From Oscillospiraceae bacterium (GTDB lineage Bacteria; Bacillota; Clostridia; Oscillospirales; Oscillospiraceae), in NCBI GenBank assembly GCA_020025345.1, contig JAHHSH010000042.1:1-15252 (forward strand): a stretch of 15,252 nt of DNA, read 5' to 3'. A program made the position numbers and the translations under genes. This document shows, piece after piece, positions 14,167-15,252 of the stretch (position 1 is the first letter of the stretch; every line of letters starts with the position of its first letter). The notes beneath the pieces are model-generated. The model searched no databases and was not told the DNA's origin. It saw only the letters and a program-made list of their open reading frames with translations.

Positions 14167-14610
14167 ATGATCCGACGCTATACACAGTTTAAAGCGGCGA
14201 TTTCCCGCATAGATAAGGCCATTCAGAAGATTGAGCGGCAGGAAATGGAGCGATTCGGGCTGAAAGGCCCCCACGTCCAATGCCTAATGGCCATCAACGA
14301 CCACGCACAAGAGATTACAGCCGCTCAACTGTGCCGTATCTGCGATCGGGATAAAGCCGCCATTTCCCGCTCTCTTGCAGAACTGGAGGAAAAGGGGCTC
14401 GTACACCGGGAGGCGGGGTACCGAGGGATCCTAACGCTGACAGAACAGGGGAAGCTCGTCACCAAGCGCATCTCCCAAACGGCGCAAAAGGCTGTCGAAG
14501 CCGTCAGCCTCGATTTTGACGAGGCCGGACGCGCCGCCTTTTACCAGGCATTGGAGCACATCGCCTGTAATCTGCAGAGCATCTGTGAAGAAGGAGTAAA
14601 CGACAAATGA
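14167..14610 (+). CDS. MarR family transcriptional regulator
   Basis: A 147-residue winged-helix regulator, normal MarR size. N-terminal helix 1-30 and a C-terminal helix from about 98 form the dimer interface. The DNA-binding domain runs from about 36 to 95: ITAAQLCRICDRDKAAISRS at 50-69 includes the recognition helix, followed by LEEKGLVHREAG and the wing with LTLTEQGK. MarR proteins repress their own operon and release DNA on binding a small molecule or lipid-like ligand. The start ATG 14167 has AAGGAG eight bases upstream. Two matching palindromes lie on its promoter, so autorepression is likely. The stop overlaps the DegV start by four bases (ATGA), so both are expressed together. A ligand such as a fatty acid or an antimicrobial is possible, as an inference from the DegV partner. 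Confidence 0.93.
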   Translation: MIRRYTQFKAAISRIDKAIQKIERQEMERFGLKGPHVQCLMAINDHAQEITAAQLCRICDRDKAAISRSLAELEEKGLVHREAGYRGILTLTEQGKLVTKRISQTAQKAVEAVSLDFDEAGRAAFYQALEHIACNLQSICEEGVNDK

Positions 14611-15252
14611 AAGTAAAAATTATTGTAGATTCTACCGCCGATATGGCACAGGAGGTCGCCAAGCAGTTGACAGCTGTTCCCCTGTCCGTACATTTCGGCA
14701 ATGAAGAATATCTGGACGGCATCACCCTCAGCCGCCAAAACTTCTACGAAAAGCTGATTGAGAGCGACGTGATGCCGACCACCAGCCAGGCAACTCCCCA
14801 TGCTTTTCATCAGGCCTATACCAAGGCTGTTGCAGAGGGATATGAGGTAGTCGTCATCACCATCGCCTCCGCGCTCTCCGGCACCTATCAATCCGCTGTC
14901 ATCGCCGCCCAGGACTTCCCCGGCAAGGTGCATGTCGTGGACAGCCATACCGTAACCGTTGGTTCCGGTATTCTGGCAGAATATGCCCTGCAGCTGGTCC
15001 AGCAGGGGCTGGACGCTGCAACTATCGCAAAGACGCTGGAAGAGAAGCGGGACGATGTACGGGTAATTGCCCTGCTGGATACGCTGGAGTTTCTCAAGCG
15101 CGGCGGGCGCATCTCCAAAACGGCAGCTTTCGCCGGTGGGCTTCTCTCCATCAAGCCTGTAGTAGAGCTGAAAGACGGTGAGATTCATGTTCTGGGCAAG
15201 GCCAGAGGCTCCAAACAGGGAAACAATCTGCTGGTGACGGAGATTGAAAAAG
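14607..15252 (+). CDS. DegV family fatty-acid-binding protein, partial (C-terminus outside window)
   Basis: The first 215 codons are visible; the gene runs off the right edge. Motifs are the canonical DegV set: IVDSTADM at 6-13, TTSQATP at 58-64, ALSGTYQSA at 89-97, VVDSHTVTVGSG at 110-121, and LDTLEFLKRGGRIS at 157-170. The Ser of DST and the Thr-Ser-Gln motif are the usual contacts to the fatty-acid carboxylate. A ribosome binding site AAGGAG lies ten bases upstream at 14591-14596, inside the MarR gene, and ATG 14607 overlaps the MarR stop by four bases. The protein differs clearly from the DegV at 2731, which has TSM instead of TSQ. Fatty acid binding is inferred from the family; a FakB role would need a FakA kinase elsewhere. 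Confidence 0.93.
   Translation, partial: MKVKIIVDSTADMAQEVAKQLTAVPLSVHFGNEEYLDGITLSRQNFYEKLIESDVMPTTSQATPHAFHQAYTKAVAEGYEVVVITIASALSGTYQSAVIAAQDFPGKVHVVDSHTVTVGSGILAEYALQLVQQGLDAATIAKTLEEKRDDVRVIALLDTLEFLKRGGRISKTAAFAGGLLSIKPVVELKDGEIHVLGKARGSKQGNNLLVTEIEK

Overview
The window looks like a piece of chromosome from a moderately GC-rich, low-GC-phylum Clostridia, probably a gut Oscillospiraceae-type bacterium (Oscillibacter/Flavonifractor-like). This is inferred from strong GGAGG-type ribosome binding sites, sigma-A promoters with extended -10 boxes, short hairpin terminators, two DegV paralogs, and the style of the permeases. No rRNA, tRNA, CRISPR array, insertion sequence or phage gene is visible. 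The genes are mostly housekeeping or accessory metabolism and transport, packed in short operons on both strands.

Layout. (1) 1-2555, minus strand: a tightly coupled four-gene operon. In transcription order it encodes a VTC-domain (polyphosphate polymerase-like) protein, a DUF4956 membrane protein, a metallo-beta-lactamase-fold lipoprotein with a ComEC-like hydrolase domain, and a second DUF4956 protein cut off by the window edge. (2) 2660-4457, minus: a DegV fatty-acid-binding protein with its own promoter and terminator, preceded by a cytoplasmic glycerophosphodiester phosphodiesterase. (3) 4543-6727, plus: a strong promoter, an amino-acid permease of the Aa_trans/HAAAP type, a membrane-anchored alpha/beta hydrolase and a terminator. 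(4) 6843-8327, plus: a MATE-family exporter with its own promoter and terminator. (5) 8339-9875, minus: an EamA/DMT exporter followed by a small VOC (glyoxalase-fold) protein. (6) 9920-13796, minus: a promoter, a multi-pass transporter whose reading frame is split in two at a TGATG junction, a hairpin, then two tandem M20D metallopeptidase/amidohydrolase paralogs and a terminator-like hairpin. (7) 14097-15252, plus: a MarR-type regulator with two near-identical palindromic operators on its promoter, overlapping by 4 bp a second DegV gene that runs out of the window.

How the genes may work together. Region 1 looks like a membrane-associated polyphosphate (or related anionic polymer) synthesis system; the lipoprotein hydrolase is its least expected part. 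Region 6 looks like an uptake-and-hydrolysis unit for an N-acyl or amide-linked amino-acid conjugate. Region 7 is probably a self-repressed MarR circuit controlling a fatty-acid-binding protein. Regions 3 to 5 are individual transport and detoxification units.

The best candidates for something under-described are the VTC/DUF4956/MBL-lipoprotein operon and the split transporter in front of the twin peptidases. Family assignments rest on motifs read by eye; no database search was run.
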